Positions 6,798 to 18,594 of a stretch of 64,000 bases of DNA are shown here, one piece after another (the first letter of the stretch is position 1; each line of letters opens with the position of its first letter). The notes beneath the pieces were generated by a model. The model was not told the DNA's origin, ran no database searches, and saw only the letters and a program-made list of their open reading frames with translations. The translations under genes were made by a program, and so were the position numbers. The DNA is from Trinickia acidisoli (lineage in GTDB: Bacteria; Pseudomonadota; Gammaproteobacteria; Burkholderiales; Burkholderiaceae): contig NZ_JAFLRG010000001.1 of assembly GCF_017315725.1 (NCBI RefSeq), positions 1,984,001 through 2,048,000 on the forward strand. Reading direction: 5' to 3'.

Positions 6798-7931
6798 TCA
6801 GGCGAACTTCAAGCGTGCGAGTTGCTCGGCTTCGTTGGCCAGGAGCCGCGCCGCATCGCGAATCGCGACGTCGAGCGTGATCGGGCCGGGCGCCGGCGAG
6901 AAGCATCCGCTGAAGTGCTCGCCAAGGCGGGCGAGCGCGCTCGGGTCGACGCCGCCCGAGAGCAGCGTGGCCGGTACGCCGGCCGCGCGCGCGTGTCGGC
7001 ACGCGATGAACGGCGCTTTGCCGTGCAGCGTCTGCGCATCGGATCGGCCTTCGCCGGTGATGAGCCAGTCGGCGCCGTCGAGCGCGGCGTCGAGCCCCAC
7101 TTGCGACGCCACGACTTCGGCGCCGGGTTCGAACTGTGCGCCGAGCAGGTGCAGCGCGAAGCCGAGCCCGCCGGCTGCTCCCGCGCCCGGCAGCGCGCGA
7201 GCGTGTCGTCCGAGCGCGCTTTCCGCGAGTTCGGCAAAGTGCGCGAGCACTGCATCCAGTGCGCCGACGCGCTCGGCCGCAACGCCTTTTTGCGGACCGA
7301 ACACGGCCGTGGCGCCATGCTCGCCCGTCAGCGGATTGTCGACGTCGGACATCGCGACGAACGATGCTTGCGCAAGCCGTGCGTCGAGCCCGGACGCATC
7401 GATGCGCGCGAGCGCGCCAAGTGCCTCGGGGGTCGGCTCGAGCTCGTGCCCGGCGGCGTCGAACAGCTTGAGGCCGAGGCCCACGAGCAGCCCCGCGCCG
7501 CCGTCGTTCGTGCTGCTGCCGCCGAGCGCGACGAAGAATCGCCGCGCGCCGGCATCGAGCAGCATGCGGATGGCCTCGCCCATGCCGCGCGTGCTGCGCG
7601 CCTCGACATCGATGCGCATCGCAACCGCATCGGTGATGCCGACGATCTCGGCTGTTTCGATCACGGCGCTGCCGTCGGACAGCAAGCCGACGGCGGCATT
7701 GCGCTCGGCCTCGCTGGCTCCGCGTACGCGCAGCAGGCGTCGCTCGCCGCCGCCCGCGAGCATCGCATCGAGCGTGCCTTCGCCGCCGTCGGCCATCGGG
7801 CACAGGCGCACGATCGCTGCGGGCAGCACGCGCCGCACGCCGTCGGCGATGGCGATGGCGACCGCTTGCGCGCTCAGCGAGCCTTTGAACGAGTCGGGGG
7901 CGATGACGACGGTGGGTGTGCTGCCAGGCAT
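6798..7931 (-). CDS. glycerate kinase (GlxK/GarK family)
   Basis: The product has 377 residues; ATG 7931 follows CCGGAGA. Family hallmarks are APDSFKGSLSA near the N-terminus, CPMADGGEGTLDAM, GGSSTNDGGAGLL in the middle, and DWLITGEGRSDAQT towards the C-terminus. It phosphorylates D-glycerate with ATP to 2-phosphoglycerate, feeding glyoxylate, tartronate or sugar-acid breakdown into lower glycolysis. No glyoxylate carboligase or tartronate reductase is next to it, so it is a stand-alone copy here. Confidence 0.92.
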   Translation of the reverse strand: MPGSTPTVVIAPDSFKGSLSAQAVAIAIADGVRRVLPAAIVRLCPMADGGEGTLDAMLAGGGERRLLRVRGASEAERNAAVGLLSDGSAVIETAEIVGITDAVAMRIDVEARSTRGMGEAIRMLLDAGARRFFVALGGSSTNDGGAGLLVGLGLKLFDAAGHELEPTPEALGALARIDASGLDARLAQASFVAMSDVDNPLTGEHGATAVFGPQKGVAAERVGALDAVLAHFAELAESALGRHARALPGAGAAGGLGFALHLLGAQFEPGAEVVASQVGLDAALDGADWLITGEGRSDAQTLHGKAPFIACRHARAAGVPATLLSGGVDPSALARLGEHFSGCFSPAPGPITLDVAIRDAARLLANEAEQLARLKFA

Positions 7932-8147
7932 GGTGTCTCCGGATAGGGGAGCGCTCGGCGGCGAGGCCGGCGCTCGGTGGTTCGCGGTGTGCTCGGATGC
8001 GAGCTTATCAGTGCGCACGCCTCGTTGGATATATGCGAGCGCATGACAGGCATCGCGTCGCGCCGATGCCGCTCGCCTCGAAACGCGGCATGCGCCGCGC
8101 GAGCGAGGCGCGATGGAGCCGCTCGCGCGTGCGTCGCCAAATCGGGG

Positions 8148-8174
8148 TTGTACCGATCAATAGTTTGCTAGAAT
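8148..8174 (+). promoter_or_regulatory. candidate sigma-70 promoter for tig
   Basis: TTGTAC (8148-8153) and TAGAAT (8169-8174) are spaced by 15 bp, slightly short, about 150 bp upstream of the trigger factor start. It is the best match in the gap between the divergent glycerate kinase and tig. Confidence 0.35.
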
Positions 8175-8321
8175 GTCCGATTCTTCCGACCCGATCCGTG
8201 CCGTCGGCAGTGGACGCAAGGCAGCCTGGGGCGGTGATTGCGGCCCCCCCAGGGCGCGGCGCAAGGCGTGGGCACGGCGAAGATAACCGATTCGCTTGAA
8301 TAATTTAGGACGATTTAAGTC

Positions 8322-9668
8322 ATGGCTAACGTTGTTGAAAACCTCGGCAAGCTCGAACGCCGTGTGACGATTTCCCTGCAGAAGGACACCGTGCGCAAGG
8401 AAATCGATTCGCGCATCCGCCAACTCGCGAAGAACGTCCGCATGCCGGGCTTCCGCCCCGGCAAGGTGCCGCTGAAGATGGTGACGCAGCAGTACGCCGG
8501 GCAGGTCGAGGCCGAAGTGCTGAGCGACAAGGTCGGCAAACAATTTTTCGACATCAGCCGCACGGAAAATCTGCGCGTGGCCGGCCAGCCGAGCTTCAGC
8601 CCGAAGGAAAACGCGGCCGACGACGCCTACGCGTTCGACGCGACGTTCGAGGTGTACCCTGAAGTGAAACTCGGCGATTTGGCGAGCGCCGAGCTCGAGC
8701 GTTCGGTCACGCAAATCTCCGAAGCCGAAGTCGACCGCACGCTCGACATCCTGCGTAAGCAGCGCGTGCATTACCACGCGCGCGGCGAAGCCGGCGAGCA
8801 CGGCGACGGCGGCGCGGACGCGTCCGCCAAGAGCGGCGATCGCGTGACGGTGGACTTCGTCGGTAAGCTCGACGGTGTCGCGTTCGAAGGCGGCACGGCG
8901 CAAGACTTCGCCTTCGTGCTCGGCGAAGGCCGCATGCTGGCCGAGTTCGAACAGGCCGCGACGGGCCTCGCAGTGGGCGAGGAACGCGAGTTCGACCTCA
9001 AATTCCCCGACGATTACCACGGCAAGGACGTTGCCGGAAAGACGGCTCGATTCACGATCACGATGAAGAAGATCGAATGGCCGCACCTGCCCGAAATCGA
9101 CGCCGATTTCGCGAAGTCGCTTGGCGTTGCCGACGGCGATTTGGCTAAGATGCGTGGCGAGATCAAGGAAAACCTCGAGCGCGAGGCGAAGCGCCGCACG
9201 CAATCGCTGGTGAAGAATCAAGTGATGGATGCGCTGCTGAAGGTTGCGGAACTCGACGTGCCGAACGCGCTGATCGAGCAGGATCAACAGCGTCTGGTCG
9301 AAATGGCGCGTCAGGATCTCACTCAGCGCGGCGTGCCCAACGCGCAAAACGCGCCGATCCCGGTCGAGATGTTCAAGGAACAGGCTGAGCGCCGCGTGAA
9401 ACTCGGCCTCGTGCTCGCCGAACTCGTGAAGGAAAACGGCCTCGAGGCGAAGCCCGAACAAATCCGCGCCGAGGTCGAGGAATTCGCGAAGAGCTACGAA
9501 GACCCGAAGGAAGTGATCCGCTGGTATTATTCCGACAAGCAGCGCCTCGCTGAGATGGAAGCCTACGTCGTTGAGAGCAACGTCGTCGAATTCGTTCTCG
9601 GCAAGGCGAAGGTGACGGATAAGGAAGTCAGCTTCGAAGCACTGGCGAGCGCCTCGGCGCAAGCGTAA
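8322..9668 (+). CDS. tig: trigger factor, ribosome-associated chaperone and prolyl isomerase
   Basis: The product has 448 residues. The N-terminal ribosome-binding domain carries the signature GFRPGKVP (43-50). A central FKBP-type PPIase domain (about 170-255) starts with [13 protein letters not shown], and a long helical C-terminal chaperone domain follows. It binds nascent chains at the ribosomal exit near L23. It heads the conserved tig-clpP-clpX-lon cluster, and a hairpin terminator follows it (9681-9725), so part of its transcript may end before clpP. The Asp/Ala-rich insert near [16 protein letters not shown] adds a few residues relative to the E. coli protein. Confidence 0.97.
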   Translation: MANVVENLGKLERRVTISLQKDTVRKEIDSRIRQLAKNVRMPGFRPGKVPLKMVTQQYAGQVEAEVLSDKVGKQFFDISRTENLRVAGQPSFSPKENAADDAYAFDATFEVYPEVKLGDLASAELERSVTQISEAEVDRTLDILRKQRVHYHARGEAGEHGDGGADASAKSGDRVTVDFVGKLDGVAFEGGTAQDFAFVLGEGRMLAEFEQAATGLAVGEEREFDLKFPDDYHGKDVAGKTARFTITMKKIEWPHLPEIDADFAKSLGVADGDLAKMRGEIKENLEREAKRRTQSLVKNQVMDALLKVAELDVPNALIEQDQQRLVEMARQDLTQRGVPNAQNAPIPVEMFKEQAERRVKLGLVLAELVKENGLEAKPEQIRAEVEEFAKSYEDPKEVIRWYYSDKQRLAEMEAYVVESNVVEFVLGKAKVTDKEVSFEALASASAQA

Positions 9669-9680
9669 GGCATTGCCCGA

Positions 9681-9725
9681 AACGGCGTGCGAGCTGTCGA
9701 AGCGACGGCCTGCACGCCGTTTTTC
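9681..9725 (+). terminator. rho-independent terminator after tig
   Basis: AACGGCGTGC (9681-9690) pairs with GCACGCCGTT (9712-9721), followed by a T run. The 21-nt loop can partly fold as well. It sits between tig and clpP and may act as an attenuator. Confidence 0.7.
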
Positions 9726-9811
9726 ATGTCGTACGCGTTTACCGCGTCGCGGCGGTGGTGCAGGCCCCCTTCCGGCCGTTTCAAGACCCATTCCGAACAA
9801 GGATCCATTGC

Positions 9812-10465
9812 ATGATCTCTCGTGCTCAATTATTGGACACGTTGGCCTCTCACGCGCCGCGCGATTTCGAGACGCAAGCGCTGGGGCTCGTTCCGATCGT
9901 CGTCGAAACGAGCGGCCGCGGCGAGCGTTCTTACGATATCTACTCGCGCCTGCTCAAGGAGCGGGTCGTTTTCATGGTCGGGGAAGTCAACGACCAGACG
10001 GCCAACCTCGTTGTGGCACAGTTGCTGTTCCTCGAGAGTGAGAACCCCGACAAGGACATCAGCCTGTACATCAATAGCCCGGGCGGTTCGGTGTCGGCGG
10101 GGATGGCGATCTACGACACGATGCAGTTCGTCAAGCCCGACGTATCGACGCTTTGCATGGGGCTTGCGGCCAGCATGGGTGCGTTCTTGCTCGCGTCGGG
10201 CGCGAAGGACAAGCGTTTCGCATTGCCGAACGCACGCGTCATGATTCACCAGCCGCTGGGCGGCGCGCGCGGCCAGGCGTCCGACATCGAGATCCAAGCT
10301 CGTGAAATTCTCTACCTGAAGGAACGGCTCAACCAGCTCCTCGCGCACCACACGGGGCAGCCGGTCGAGCGTATTGCGCGCGATACCGACCGCGATAACT
10401 TCATGTCGAGTGAAGACGCGCAGGCGTATGGGCTCATCGATCAAGTCCTGCAAAAGCGTCCATGA
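9812..10465 (+). CDS. clpP: ATP-dependent Clp protease proteolytic subunit
   Basis: The product has 217 residues. ATG 9812 follows AAGGATCC; the earlier in-frame start at 9755 would add a non-conserved tail overlapping the tig terminator. The catalytic triad is S121 (GLAASMGA), H146 (VMIHQP) and D195 (DTDRDNF), with the same spacing as in E. coli. The N-terminus contains a short propeptide normally removed by self-cleavage. It forms a tetradecameric chamber that degrades substrates delivered by ClpX, encoded 205 bp downstream. Confidence 0.97.
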   Translation: MISRAQLLDTLASHAPRDFETQALGLVPIVVETSGRGERSYDIYSRLLKERVVFMVGEVNDQTANLVVAQLLFLESENPDKDISLYINSPGGSVSAGMAIYDTMQFVKPDVSTLCMGLAASMGAFLLASGAKDKRFALPNARVMIHQPLGGARGQASDIEIQAREILYLKERLNQLLAHHTGQPVERIARDTDRDNFMSSEDAQAYGLIDQVLQKRP

Positions 10466-10670
10466 AGCATCGCGTGCCGGTCCGTTGTGTCCAATAGGTG
10501 CGACGCCCGACTCAAGCGATGTCATAAATGGTCGATAATAGTTCTGGGCGCCGACGGCGGAGATGCCAACGTGCATTTCCCGTTACGCCGGCCGGCCGAT
10601 TTGATCCGACCCTGTGGTAGGGCGGTAAGCGGCGTGCCTGTCATTCGAGTGTCCGGAGGCTCGTATATCC

Positions 10671-11942
10671 ATGGCGGACAAGAAAGGTTCGAGCAGCGAA
10701 AAGCTGCTGTATTGCTCGTTTTGCGGCAAAAGCCAGCATGAGGTCAAAAAGCTGATTGCGGGCCCGTCGGTGTTCATCTGCGATGAATGCATCGACTTGT
10801 GCAACGAGATCATTCGCGACGAAGCCGCGGGAGCTGGCACGGACGTAGGCTTGTCGAAATCCGACCTGCCGAGCCCGCAAGAAATCCGCGACATCCTCGA
10901 TCAGTACGTAATCGGGCAAGAGCGCGCGAAGAAGATTTTGGCCGTGGCGGTGTACAACCACTACAAACGGCTCAAGCATCTCGACAAAAAAGACGACGTC
11001 GAGCTGTCCAAGAGCAATATTCTGCTAATCGGGCCGACCGGCTCGGGCAAGACATTGCTCGCGCAGACGCTCGCCCGGCTGCTGAACGTGCCGTTCGTCA
11101 TCGCCGATGCGACGACGCTCACGGAAGCCGGCTATGTCGGCGAAGACGTCGAGAATATTATTCAAAAGCTGCTGCAAAACTGTAACTACGAAGTTGAGAA
11201 AGCGCAGCGCGGTATCGTCTACATCGACGAAATCGACAAAATCAGCCGGAAGTCGGACAACCCGTCGATCACGCGCGACGTCTCGGGCGAGGGCGTGCAG
11301 CAGGCGCTGCTCAAGCTCGTCGAAGGCACGATGGCATCGGTGCCGCCGCAGGGCGGTCGCAAGCACCCGAACCAGGATTTCATCCAGGTCGACACGACGA
11401 ACATTCTCTTTGTTTGCGGCGGGGCGTTCGACGGGCTCGAAAAGGTCATCACCGACCGCACGGAAAAAACGGGGATCGGTTTCGGCGCGAGCGTGAAGAG
11501 CAAACAGGAGCGCGACGCAGGCGAGGTGCTGCGCGAAGTCGAGCCCGAGGATTTGATCAAATTCGGGTTGATCCCCGAATTGATCGGCCGTTTGCCCGTG
11601 GTGGCGACGCTCGGCAAGCTCGATGAAGTGGCGCTCATGAAGATCCTCGTCGAGCCGAAAAACGCCCTCGTGAAGCAGTACAACAAACTGTTCGCGATGG
11701 AGCGCGTCGAGCTCGAGATCCGCCCCGCGGCGCTGCAAGCCGTGGCGCGCAAGGCGATTCGCCGCAAAACCGGCGCGCGCGGCCTACGTTCGATCTTGGA
11801 ACAGGCATTGCTCGACGTCATGTATGAACTGCCGGCAATGAAAGGGGTCAGCAAGGTCATCATCGACGACAACGTCATCGACGGCGATGGCAAGCCCTTG
11901 CTCATCTATGAAGAAGCGCCCAAGGTCGCAGGCTCGAATTGA
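10671..11942 (+). CDS. clpX: ATP-dependent Clp protease ATP-binding subunit
   Basis: The product has 423 residues. The N-terminal zinc-binding domain has four cysteines (CSFCGKS and [10 protein letters not shown], about 15-43). The AAA+ core has Walker A GPTGSGKT (about 120-127), Walker [10 protein letters not shown], and a sensor-2 GARGLR near the C-terminus. The hexamer unfolds tagged substrates and feeds them to ClpP. It is followed by a strong terminator at 11969-11998, separating it from lon. Confidence 0.97.
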   Translation: MADKKGSSSEKLLYCSFCGKSQHEVKKLIAGPSVFICDECIDLCNEIIRDEAAGAGTDVGLSKSDLPSPQEIRDILDQYVIGQERAKKILAVAVYNHYKRLKHLDKKDDVELSKSNILLIGPTGSGKTLLAQTLARLLNVPFVIADATTLTEAGYVGEDVENIIQKLLQNCNYEVEKAQRGIVYIDEIDKISRKSDNPSITRDVSGEGVQQALLKLVEGTMASVPPQGGRKHPNQDFIQVDTTNILFVCGGAFDGLEKVITDRTEKTGIGFGASVKSKQERDAGEVLREVEPEDLIKFGLIPELIGRLPVVATLGKLDEVALMKILVEPKNALVKQYNKLFAMERVELEIRPAALQAVARKAIRRKTGARGLRSILEQALLDVMYELPAMKGVSKVIIDDNVIDGDGKPLLIYEEAPKVAGSN

Positions 11943-11968
11943 TTGACCCTAAAGCTTTCCCAGGAACG

Positions 11969-11998
11969 GCCGTTCATGGAGACGTGAACGGCTTTTTT
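11969..11998 (+). terminator. rho-independent terminator after clpX
   Basis: A perfect 8-bp stem GCCGTTCA/TGAACGGC with an 8-nt loop and a run of six T residues lies 26 bp after the clpX stop codon. Confidence 0.88.
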
Positions 11999-12124
11999 CG
12001 TTTATCTTGTGGGTAACACTGACCGCTTCTGAATACATCGAACTTTTCCCACACACGCAGGCTTGCAATCGGTACCGCGGGCCTCAACTATCGAACGAAC
12101 TGATTCCACTCATGGGGAAATGAA

Positions 12125-14545
<2,421 letters not shown>

Positions 14546-14578
14546 CGAGAAGGGTCGCCCGACGCGGGCGGCCAATGA

Positions 14579-14618
14579 AACCGCGAACGATGCGACAAAC
14601 GCCGTTCGCGGTTTTTTA
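14579..14618 (+). terminator. rho-independent terminator after lon, possibly bidirectional
   Basis: AACCGCGAACG (14579-14589) and CGTTCGCGGTT (14603-14613) form an 11-bp stem with a 13-nt loop and a T6 tail. The convergent LysR gene ends at 14622, so it may serve both genes. Confidence 0.85.
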
Positions 14619-14621
14619 TTG

Positions 14622-15506
14622 TCACGCTTTCATTGCAGCGATTAACGTTCTCAGTCCGGCCGATTGGTGTTTGCGACTGGAGAAGTAGAGAAAGAGACCT
14701 TCTTCGACGACGCACCAGTCTTCAAGGCAGGCTTTGAGTCGTCCGTCGCGTAGATAAGGCGCGGCTCTGTCTTCCCAGACATAGGCGAGCCCTAGACCGC
14801 GCGCCGCGGCGTCCGCCATCAACTCTTGGCTATCAACGGTCAAGGGACCGTCGACTTCTACTTGGACGCTTTCGCCGTTTTTCGAAAATTCCCAATTAAA
14901 GATCGTTCCGCTGGGAAACGCATATCGGACGCACGTATGGTGTTGCAGTTCATGCGGGGTGGTCGGCGTCCCCTTGTCCTGAAAGTAGCTCGGTGCGCCA
15001 ACAACGGCGAAGCGCAGGTTCGATTTGAGGCGAACCGCGATCATGCCCTGCGAAAGACGCTCGCCGAAGCGAATTCCCGCGTCGAAGCCTTCTTCGACGA
15101 TATCGACCAGTGAATCGGTAGCGACCACATCCAGCTTCAAACCCGGATTTCGCTTCAGTAGCTGCTCGATGGCATCGCCAAGGACGTAGGGGGCAATCGA
15201 GTTGGGCACATTGATTCTGACCGTACCGAACGGCGTGGCGCGGAACGTATTCAGTTCGTCCACGGCGGCGCGCATATCCGAGAGTGCCGGCCCTAATCGA
15301 GCAAACAACATGTCCCCGGCTTCCGTCAGTGAAACGCTGCGGGTCGTGCGATGAAAAAGACGTACGCCCACGCGAGTTTCCAGGCTGCGTATCGAATGGC
15401 TCATTGCTGAGGCGGAGGTACCTCGTTCGATAGCGGCTTGGCGAAAGCTCAGATGCTTGGCCACCGCGGTAAACGCGGCAAGCTCAGCCAATTCGGCACT
15501 TTCCAT
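14622..15506 (-). CDS. LysR family transcriptional regulator (CrgA/AaeR-like group)
   Basis: The product has 294 residues. The N-terminal winged helix (about 5-65) has ELAAFTAVAKHLSFRQAA, SHSIRSLETRVGVRLFHRTTRSVSLTEAG. The C-terminal periplasmic-binding-protein-like domain has VDIVEEGFDAGIRFGERL, typical of the group-8 LysR proteins that control nearby oxidoreductases. It is divergent from an SDR gene with 140 bp between starts. The usual arrangement is autorepression and inducer-dependent activation of the divergent gene, so the SDR and the monooxygenase after it are the likely targets. Confidence 0.9.
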   Translation of the reverse strand: MESAELAELAAFTAVAKHLSFRQAAIERGTSASAMSHSIRSLETRVGVRLFHRTTRSVSLTEAGDMLFARLGPALSDMRAAVDELNTFRATPFGTVRINVPNSIAPYVLGDAIEQLLKRNPGLKLDVVATDSLVDIVEEGFDAGIRFGERLSQGMIAVRLKSNLRFAVVGAPSYFQDKGTPTTPHELQHHTCVRYAFPSGTIFNWEFSKNGESVQVEVDGPLTVDSQELMADAAARGLGLAYVWEDRAAPYLRDGRLKACLEDWCVVEEGLFLYFSSRKHQSAGLRTLIAAMKA

Positions 15507-15646
15507 TGATGAGCCTTATTCAATACTTTGAGGAAGATTGCCGACTTTATCATATCAATGCACGGCTCCAGAATGGTTGAGACGCAATGAGCGGGGATTT
15601 CTTCCACTGCTTTCCGCAGTCCAACGTATCGAAACTGGAGAAATAA

Positions 15647-16420
15647 ATGAATCGCTGTGTCTTGCCCCAAACGCTTTCCGGAAAAGTCGCACTCGTTACC
15701 GGCGCGAGCTCCGGTATCGGCCGCGCGGCGGCTATCGAGCTGGCCCGTCGTGGCGCCCAAGTGATCGCCGGCGCGCGGCGTCGAACCGAAATCGAGGCGC
15801 TTGTCGCCGAGGTCAAGCAGGAGGGTTATGAGGCCACGGCCGTCGTCGTCGACATCAATATCGAACGCGACGTGATTGATCTAGTTGCGAAGGCGATTTC
15901 GACTTACGGCCGGATCGACGTGGCCTTCAACAATGCGGGCACCGAAGGGGCGTTCACGCCGTTCGTGGACCAATCGAATGAAGTCTACGACACGATTTTC
16001 AACGCCAATGTGCGCGGCGTTTTCTGGTCGATGAAGCATGAAGCGAAGGCCATGCTGGCTCAAGGCGGCGGCGTCATCATCAACAACGCGTCGATGGGCG
16101 GCATCATCGGTTTTGCCAACGCGGGCCTCTATATTGCCAGTAAGCATGCCGTTCTCGGCCTGACCAAGACGGCGTCGATCGAATTGTTCAAGCAAGGCGT
16201 GCGCGTCAATGCCGTCAATCCCGGCATCATCGACACGCCATTTCAAGACCGCATCTGGCCGAGCGCCGAAGCGAAGAATGCCTTCGCAGCGTCGACCGTG
16301 CCCGGTCGCGCCGGCTCGCCCGAAGAGATCGCAGCGGTCGTCGCCTTCCTCGCGTCGGACGACGCTTCATTCGTCTCGGGCCACGGCCTACTCATCGACG
16401 GTGGATATTCGATTGCGTGA
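15647..16420 (+). CDS. short-chain dehydrogenase/reductase
   Basis: The product has 257 residues. The cofactor motif TGASSGIG is at 18-25, NNAG follows around residue 96, and the catalytic Tyr-Lys pair is in YIASKHAVLG. The C-terminus SGHGLLIDGGYS is typical of classical SDRs. R-rich residues after the second strand (GARRRTEIE) suggest NADP(H). The substrate is not predictable. ATG 15647 follows GGAGAAATA. It is divergent from the LysR gene and followed at 122 bp by a quinol-monooxygenase-type gene, suggesting a small redox or detoxification unit. Confidence 0.88.
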   Translation: MNRCVLPQTLSGKVALVTGASSGIGRAAAIELARRGAQVIAGARRRTEIEALVAEVKQEGYEATAVVVDINIERDVIDLVAKAISTYGRIDVAFNNAGTEGAFTPFVDQSNEVYDTIFNANVRGVFWSMKHEAKAMLAQGGGVIINNASMGGIIGFANAGLYIASKHAVLGLTKTASIELFKQGVRVNAVNPGIIDTPFQDRIWPSAEAKNAFAASTVPGRAGSPEEIAAVVAFLASDDASFVSGHGLLIDGGYSIA

Positions 16421-16542
16421 TCGGTGGGCGCGCGCTTGCGAGCGAGATCCGCAGGGCGATGGCATCATTTCGCTGCGCGCAGCGCAATGTCATCACGAAA
16501 GAACGCTTCCAACCTACGACCTGAAGTTTTGAGGAAAGCGAC

Positions 16543-16896
16543 ATGACTGCACAAACGGCGTCTAACGCAACACCTGCTGCGAATGGTACGCAACTCACTA
16601 TCATTGCATTTCTTCGGGCCAAGCCTGGTTTGAGCGATGAACTGGGCCGCCGTCTCGCCAGCTTGGTCGAACCCGCGCGCGCCGAGCCAGGCAACATCAA
16701 CTATGACTTGCACCGCTCGAACGATGACCCGAACGTTTGGGTTCTCTACGAAAACTGGAAGGCGCCATCCGATCTCGAGGCGCATTTCGAGCAGCCTTAC
16801 ATGAAAGCATTCGTCGCGACGCTGTCCGAAGTGCGCGAAGGCGAATCGGATCTGCGCCGTTGCGCGATGGTCACCAAGGTCGCCAGCAAAGACTAG
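16543..16896 (+). CDS. putative quinol monooxygenase (antibiotic biosynthesis monooxygenase fold)
   Basis: The product has 117 residues with the ABM ferredoxin-like fold: TIIAFLRAKPGLSDELGRRL, then EPGNINYDLHRSNDDPNVWVLYENW, and FEQPYMKAFVATL. This resembles YgiN-type proteins that oxidise menadiol-like quinols without a cofactor. A ribosome site GAGGAAAG precedes ATG 16543. Its place behind the SDR and LysR pair suggests quinone or reactive-electrophile handling. Confidence 0.82.
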   Translation: MTAQTASNATPAANGTQLTIIAFLRAKPGLSDELGRRLASLVEPARAEPGNINYDLHRSNDDPNVWVLYENWKAPSDLEAHFEQPYMKAFVATLSEVREGESDLRRCAMVTKVASKD

Positions 16897-16977
16897 AGAC
16901 GACGATCGAACGGCGTCGAGCGCATGCTTGTCCCCGCATGCACGCGACGCGGATGGCCGAATCAGGCGCAACCCTTG

Positions 16978-17006
16978 TTGACACTGCCGTTTCGGCCACT
17001 TTTAAT
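16978..17006 (+). promoter_or_regulatory. strong sigma-70 promoter for hupB
   Basis: A perfect -35 TTGACA (16978-16983), a 17-bp spacer and TTTAAT (17001-17006) lie about 85 bp before the HU start codon. It is the best consensus promoter noticed in the window, fitting a highly expressed gene. Confidence 0.7.
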
Positions 17007-17091
17007 GGGCACGCGCAGCATGGACTGCGCTTTCTTTCCGGCGCTTCCAGGCGCTTTCGCGATTGCCCAACATTCATCATCGGGGACTCGG

Positions 17092-17364
17092 ATGAACAAG
17101 ACGGAACTGATCGACCATATCGCAGAACAAGCGGATCTATCGAAGGCGGCGGCGGGACGGGCGCTCGACGCCGTGCTCGGCGGCGTCAAAGGCGCGCTGA
17201 AGAAAGGCGGTACCGTGACGCTCGTTGGCTTCGGCACGTTTGCCGTGGGCAAACGCACGGCACGCACGGGCCGCAATCCGCGCACCGGCGCGGCGATCAA
17301 GATCAAGGCGGCAAAGGTGCCGAAATTCAAGCCTGGCAAAGCGCTGAAAGATGCGCTAAACTAG
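17092..17364 (+). CDS. hupB: HU-family histone-like DNA-binding protein
   Basis: The product has 90 residues. ATG 17092 gives the canonical [20 protein letters not shown]. The DNA-binding arm [21 protein letters not shown] is intact, including the Pro that intercalates into DNA, and the lysine-rich end [19 protein letters not shown] is typical. Dimeric HU bends DNA and compacts the nucleoid. In the classical cluster the next gene downstream is ppiD. Here tRNA-Val follows, and ppiD is 34 kb away. Confidence 0.95.
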   Translation: MNKTELIDHIAEQADLSKAAAGRALDAVLGGVKGALKKGGTVTLVGFGTFAVGKRTARTGRNPRTGAAIKIKAAKVPKFKPGKALKDALN

Positions 17365-17452
17365 CGGGCTCGCTAGCTAGTGAATGTCCTGACGTTCGAA
17401 TGTCCTGACGTTCGCAAGCGGCAAGGAAATAAAGCTGCAAAGCGTCGCGAAC

Positions 17453-17528
17453 GGGTGCTTAGCTCAGTTGGTAGAGCGGCGCCCTTACAAGGCGTAGGTC
17501 GGGAGTTCGAGCCTCTCAGCACCCACCA
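17453..17528 (+). tRNA. tRNA-Val (anticodon TAC)
   Basis: A 76-nt gene with encoded CCA. The acceptor GGGTGCT pairs with AGCACCC. The D-loop AGCTCAGTTGGTAGAGC is normal. The anticodon stem GCGCC/GGCGT encloses the loop CTTACAA, reading TAC, and the T-arm has GTTCGAGC. It lies between hupB and the accessory region and is followed by a terminator (17605-17637). Confidence 0.95.
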
Positions 17529-17604
17529 TCGTTCGCGAATGGCTTTCAAGATCGCCCCAAGATGGCTCCAAGCAGGTCCACTGTGATCTGCTGTCGCACC
17601 CTGA

Positions 17605-17637
17605 AACCCGCGTGGCTATTCGCTCCGCGGGTTTTTT
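17605..17637 (+). terminator. rho-independent terminator after tRNA-Val
   Basis: AACCCGCG (17605-17612) and CGCGGGTT (17626-17633) form an 8-bp stem with a T6 run. It marks the end of the conserved hupB/tRNA unit and the start of the accessory block. Confidence 0.85.
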
Positions 17638-17723
17638 GTTGGTGCGAGCATATCCCGAAAGGCGCATTGGGTGCCGCCTGACTCCAGGCTTTTCCTTTAG
17701 CTGACGCGTTTGCGCGACTCGTT

Positions 17724-18386
17724 TTAGTGAAACTGGGCGATCAACCCGTCAGCGCCCTTATCCAGGCCGGTCTTCGCCGCACCCAATGATCCGAAGGCTG
17801 CTGCGAGGTTCATTGCATTCGGATATTGCTTCGAAACATAGGCCTTCAGCAGGTGGCCGTTACTGCTGTCATAGATTTCGACGGCATAGGACACCGAGCC
17901 ACTGAATGCGCCCTGGCCGCCGCGAACCGACTGCACGCCGTTGTAGAGATTGCCCGCGAGGTCGAAATGCATGAACTGTCCGACAAGGAATGTGGTCTTT
18001 TCAGCGCCGGTCAATGTCAGCTTGACGCGCAACGTGTTAGAGCCGGGCTGTTTCGCAAGTTGGAACCGCGTGGCCAATTTCTCCGAAAACGTTTTTCCCA
18101 TGTACTCGGCAAGCGCGGCCCGGTCGTCATTCTTCATGTCGCCGAACTGATTGTCGCTGCCCTGGTACACGACGACCGGGTCCAGTAGCACCTGCGTGTA
18201 TCGCGACCAGACCACGGGGGCCGTATATCGGTAGGGCACCTTGCCCGAATCGCCATCGTGGTTCTGCTGCAACTGCGAGGAAGACGAAATGCCCGCATAG
18301 GGGACGGGCTGCACACCGGCGCACGCGGCCAGGGTCAGCACCGCCGCAGCGGTGAAAAGAAGCGGGGCGACGTTTTTCTTGGACAT
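17724..18386 (-). CDS. DUF3313-like lipoprotein
   Basis: The product has 220 residues from ATG 18386. The signal sequence ends in the lipobox LAAC with the lipidated cysteine at 22, so it is membrane-anchored, probably in the outer membrane. The body has WSRYTQVLLDPVVVYQG, typical of DUF3313 proteins, and a YAVEIYDSSNGHLLKAYVSKQ segment. It is divergent from a TetR gene with a palindromic operator between them, so it probably belongs to the same envelope-stress regulon as pqiABC. Confidence 0.75.
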   Translation of the reverse strand: MSKKNVAPLLFTAAAVLTLAACAGVQPVPYAGISSSSQLQQNHDGDSGKVPYRYTAPVVWSRYTQVLLDPVVVYQGSDNQFGDMKNDDRAALAEYMGKTFSEKLATRFQLAKQPGSNTLRVKLTLTGAEKTTFLVGQFMHFDLAGNLYNGVQSVRGGQGAFSGSVSYAVEIYDSSNGHLLKAYVSKQYPNAMNLAAAFGSLGAAKTGLDKGADGLIAQFH

Positions 18387-18481
18387 TTTGCATTTCCGTA
18401 AGGGGCAGTTCGAGCCAGGGCGGCTCTCTGTTCTGGTCGGAGCCGACGGGACCGAACAGTAGCATCGCATCTATTTTTTGT

Positions 18482-18499
18482 AAACCGTCTATCCGGTTT
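18482..18499. promoter_or_regulatory. TetR operator copy 1, lipoprotein/tetR intergenic
   Basis: AAACCG-TCTATC-CGGTTT is a perfect 6-bp inverted repeat. Its core CCGTCTA(C/T)C-CGGTTTG is shared with the palindrome in front of pqiA (19251-19278). It lies about 95 bp upstream of both the lipoprotein gene and, in the other direction, tetR. Confidence 0.65.
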
Positions 18500-18594
18500 G
18501 CTTTCTGAATGACCGACGCGCTACAATTCCCTGCCCAGTTCGGTGAGATCCAACACTCCCGGCCGCAATCGTCGCGACATCATCACTATCGATA

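Noticed and set aside
8157..9800. 547-codon open frame on the minus strand across tig
   Set aside because: It is a composition-driven shadow of the trigger factor gene in high-GC DNA; the translation has no family character and the plus-strand gene is certain.
12001..12060. Possible heat-shock promoter in front of lon
   Set aside because: CTTGTGG at about 12006 is not followed at proper spacing by a convincing sigma-32 or sigma-70 -10 element.
17453..17528. tRNA-Val 3' end as an att site for a genomic island
   Set aside because: I looked at the ppiD side of the accessory block for a copy of the tRNA 3' end and saw none, and no integrase gene is present, so an att site is not claimed.
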